Of a stretch of DNA of 31,281 bases, positions 30,417 to 31,281 are shown piece by piece. The notes beneath the pieces are model-generated. The model saw only the letters and a program-made list of their open reading frames with translations, made no database searches and was not told where the DNA came from. Source of the stretch: an uncultured Oscillospiraceae bacterium (GTDB lineage: Bacteria; Bacillota; Clostridia; Oscillospirales; Oscillospiraceae). Position numbers and translations under genes: made by a program. The stretch spans positions 1 through 31,281 of the forward strand of contig CAQCFX010000015.1 of NCBI GenBank assembly GCA_948766235.1, in the 5' to 3' direction. The number at the start of each line of letters is the position of its first letter. Within the stretch, counting starts at the first letter, position 1.

Positions 30417-30445
30417 AGAGGTACTCCAGAGAAGGAGGGTATGCT

Positions 30446-31281
30446 GTGAAAAAGAAACCAATCCGGCTCTCGCCCAATCAAATCATCGCCCTGGGCTTTC
30501 TGAGCATCATTTTGGCCGGCGCGCTGCTGCTCATGCTGCCCTTCGCCAACCGGGGCGGGCAGGGGCTGTCCTTCCTGGACAGCCTGTTCACCGCCACCTC
30601 CGCCACCTGCGTCACCGGCCTTGTGGTAGCCGACACCTGGACCCAGTTCAATCTGCTGGGCCAGTTTATCCTGCTGGCGCTCATCCAGGTGGGCGGGCTG
30701 GGCTATATGACCATGGTGCTCATGGCCTCCATGCTCTTGGGCCGGAAGATTGGCCTGCGCCAGCGCGGCCTGATGATGGAAAGCGTCAGCGCGGAGCGGC
30801 TGAGCGACTCCGTGGCCCTGCTTCGCTATATCCTCATCGGCACCGCCGCCATTGAAGGGGCCGGCGCGGTGCTGCTGGCGCTGCGCTTTGTGCCCGAGCT
30901 GGGCGTCTCCCAGGGGCTGTGGTACGCCCTGTTTCACAGCGTCTCCGCCTTTTGCAACGCCGGGTTCGACCTGATGGGCTTTCGGGAGCCCTACAGCTCC
31001 CTCACCCATTACGTTCACGACCCCCTGGTCAACCTCACCGCCTGCGCCCTGGTGCTGCTGGGCGGCCTGGGCTTTCTCGTCTGGCGGGATGTGTGGGAAA
31101 AGGGTCCCCATCTGCGCCGCTACACCCTCCACTCCAAGCTCATCCTCACCGCCACCGCCGTGCTCACCCTGGGCGGAACCGCCCTGTTCTGGCTGGCCGA
31201 GCGGTCCAATCTTCTGGCCGGGATGTCTCCCGTCCAGCAGGCGCTGTGCGCCCTGTTCCAGGCCGTCTCCCCCCGCACGGC
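30446..31281 (+). CDS. TrkH/KtrB-family potassium uptake channel subunit (3' truncated)
   Basis: About 278 residues are visible; the frame is open at the right edge. GTG 30446 is the start after GAAGGAGGG; the ATG five bases earlier is closed at once by TGA. The N-terminus MKKKPIRLSPNQIIALGFLSII leads into the first pore repeat with filter motif TSATCVTGL, then the second (HSVSAFCNAGF), and the window ends in the third (FQAVSPRT, next Gly expected). It should conduct K+ with a cytoplasmic KtrA/TrkA regulator, not present here but likely just downstream. Confidence 0.9.
   Translation, partial: MKKKPIRLSPNQIIALGFLSIILAGALLLMLPFANRGGQGLSFLDSLFTATSATCVTGLVVADTWTQFNLLGQFILLALIQVGGLGYMTMVLMASMLLGRKIGLRQRGLMMESVSAERLSDSVALLRYILIGTAAIEGAGAVLLALRFVPELGVSQGLWYALFHSVSAFCNAGFDLMGFREPYSSLTHYVHDPLVNLTACALVLLGGLGFLVWRDVWEKGPHLRRYTLHSKLILTATAVLTLGGTALFWLAERSNLLAGMSPVQQALCALFQAVSPRT

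Noticed and set aside
30441..30449. ATG CTG TGA mini-ORF before the potassium channel start
   Set aside because: The ATG is too close to GGAGGG for efficient use and the GTG five bases later has proper spacing; probably accidental.
1..31281. CRISPR arrays, tRNA/rRNA genes, insertion sequences, prophage genes
   Set aside because: No regular repeat-spacer array, no cloverleaf or rRNA-like sequence, and no transposase, integrase or structural phage motifs were found on reading both strands.

Overview
The window looks like a stretch of chromosome from a GC-rich Gram-positive gut Clostridium relative, probably Oscillospiraceae (Flavonifractor/Lawsonibacter/Intestinimonas-like). This is an inference from the high-GC codon use, AGGAGG-type ribosome binding sites, and family content: a shared ECF transporter module followed by truA, a ClpE-like unfoldase with a zinc-finger N-terminus, eukaryotic-type NADP isocitrate dehydrogenase, and the Clostridia-typical DUF5711, DUF975, DUF4317 and DUF3795 families. 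No rRNA, tRNA, CRISPR array, transposase or phage structural gene is visible.

Layout. 1-3650: a two-component system wrapped around a BcrA-type ABC exporter (response regulator, ATPase, permease, three tiny membrane ORFs, histidine kinase), probably a cell-envelope or antimicrobial-peptide stress module. 3900-5490: a minus-strand pair (two-TM membrane protein, then lipoprotein) behind a promoter and a long structured leader. 5580-8220: a CtpE-like cation P-type ATPase. 8220-9750: SAM-dependent methyltransferase plus VanZ-family protein. 9830-16290: ecfA1, two foreign-looking small genes, ecfA2, ecfT, truA, GNAT, DUF5711 and CvpA, mostly tightly spaced or overlapping. 16440-19660: ClpE-like unfoldase and a histidine phosphatase. 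19690-23790, minus strand: S51 peptidase, an AT-rich islet with a divergent pyroglutamyl-peptidase-like gene, icd, and a DUF975 membrane protein. 24055-28270: a polar amino acid ABC importer (permease, ATPase, substrate-binding lipoprotein) with an alpha/beta hydrolase inserted, then a LacX-like epimerase. 28375-29100: two small membrane proteins (DUF4234, DUF2752). 29144-30298, minus strand: DUF4317. 30446-end: a truncated TrkH/KtrB potassium channel subunit.

The main points for a second look are the following. (1) The roughly 0.5 kb AT-rich islet at 20745-21282 carries one divergent C15-peptidase-like gene and is bounded by similar direct repeats, each with two GTGTAC boxes 12 bp apart. (2) The normally contiguous ecfA1-ecfA2 pair is split by two lower-GC genes. 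(3) A dyad-closed leader RNA starts almost exactly at the predicted transcription start near 5457 on the minus strand. (4) Unannotated-size membrane peptides (34, 22 and 56 aa) lie between an ABC permease and its sensor kinase. None of these amounts to a proven new system. All calls come from reading the sequence and recalling families, without database searches.
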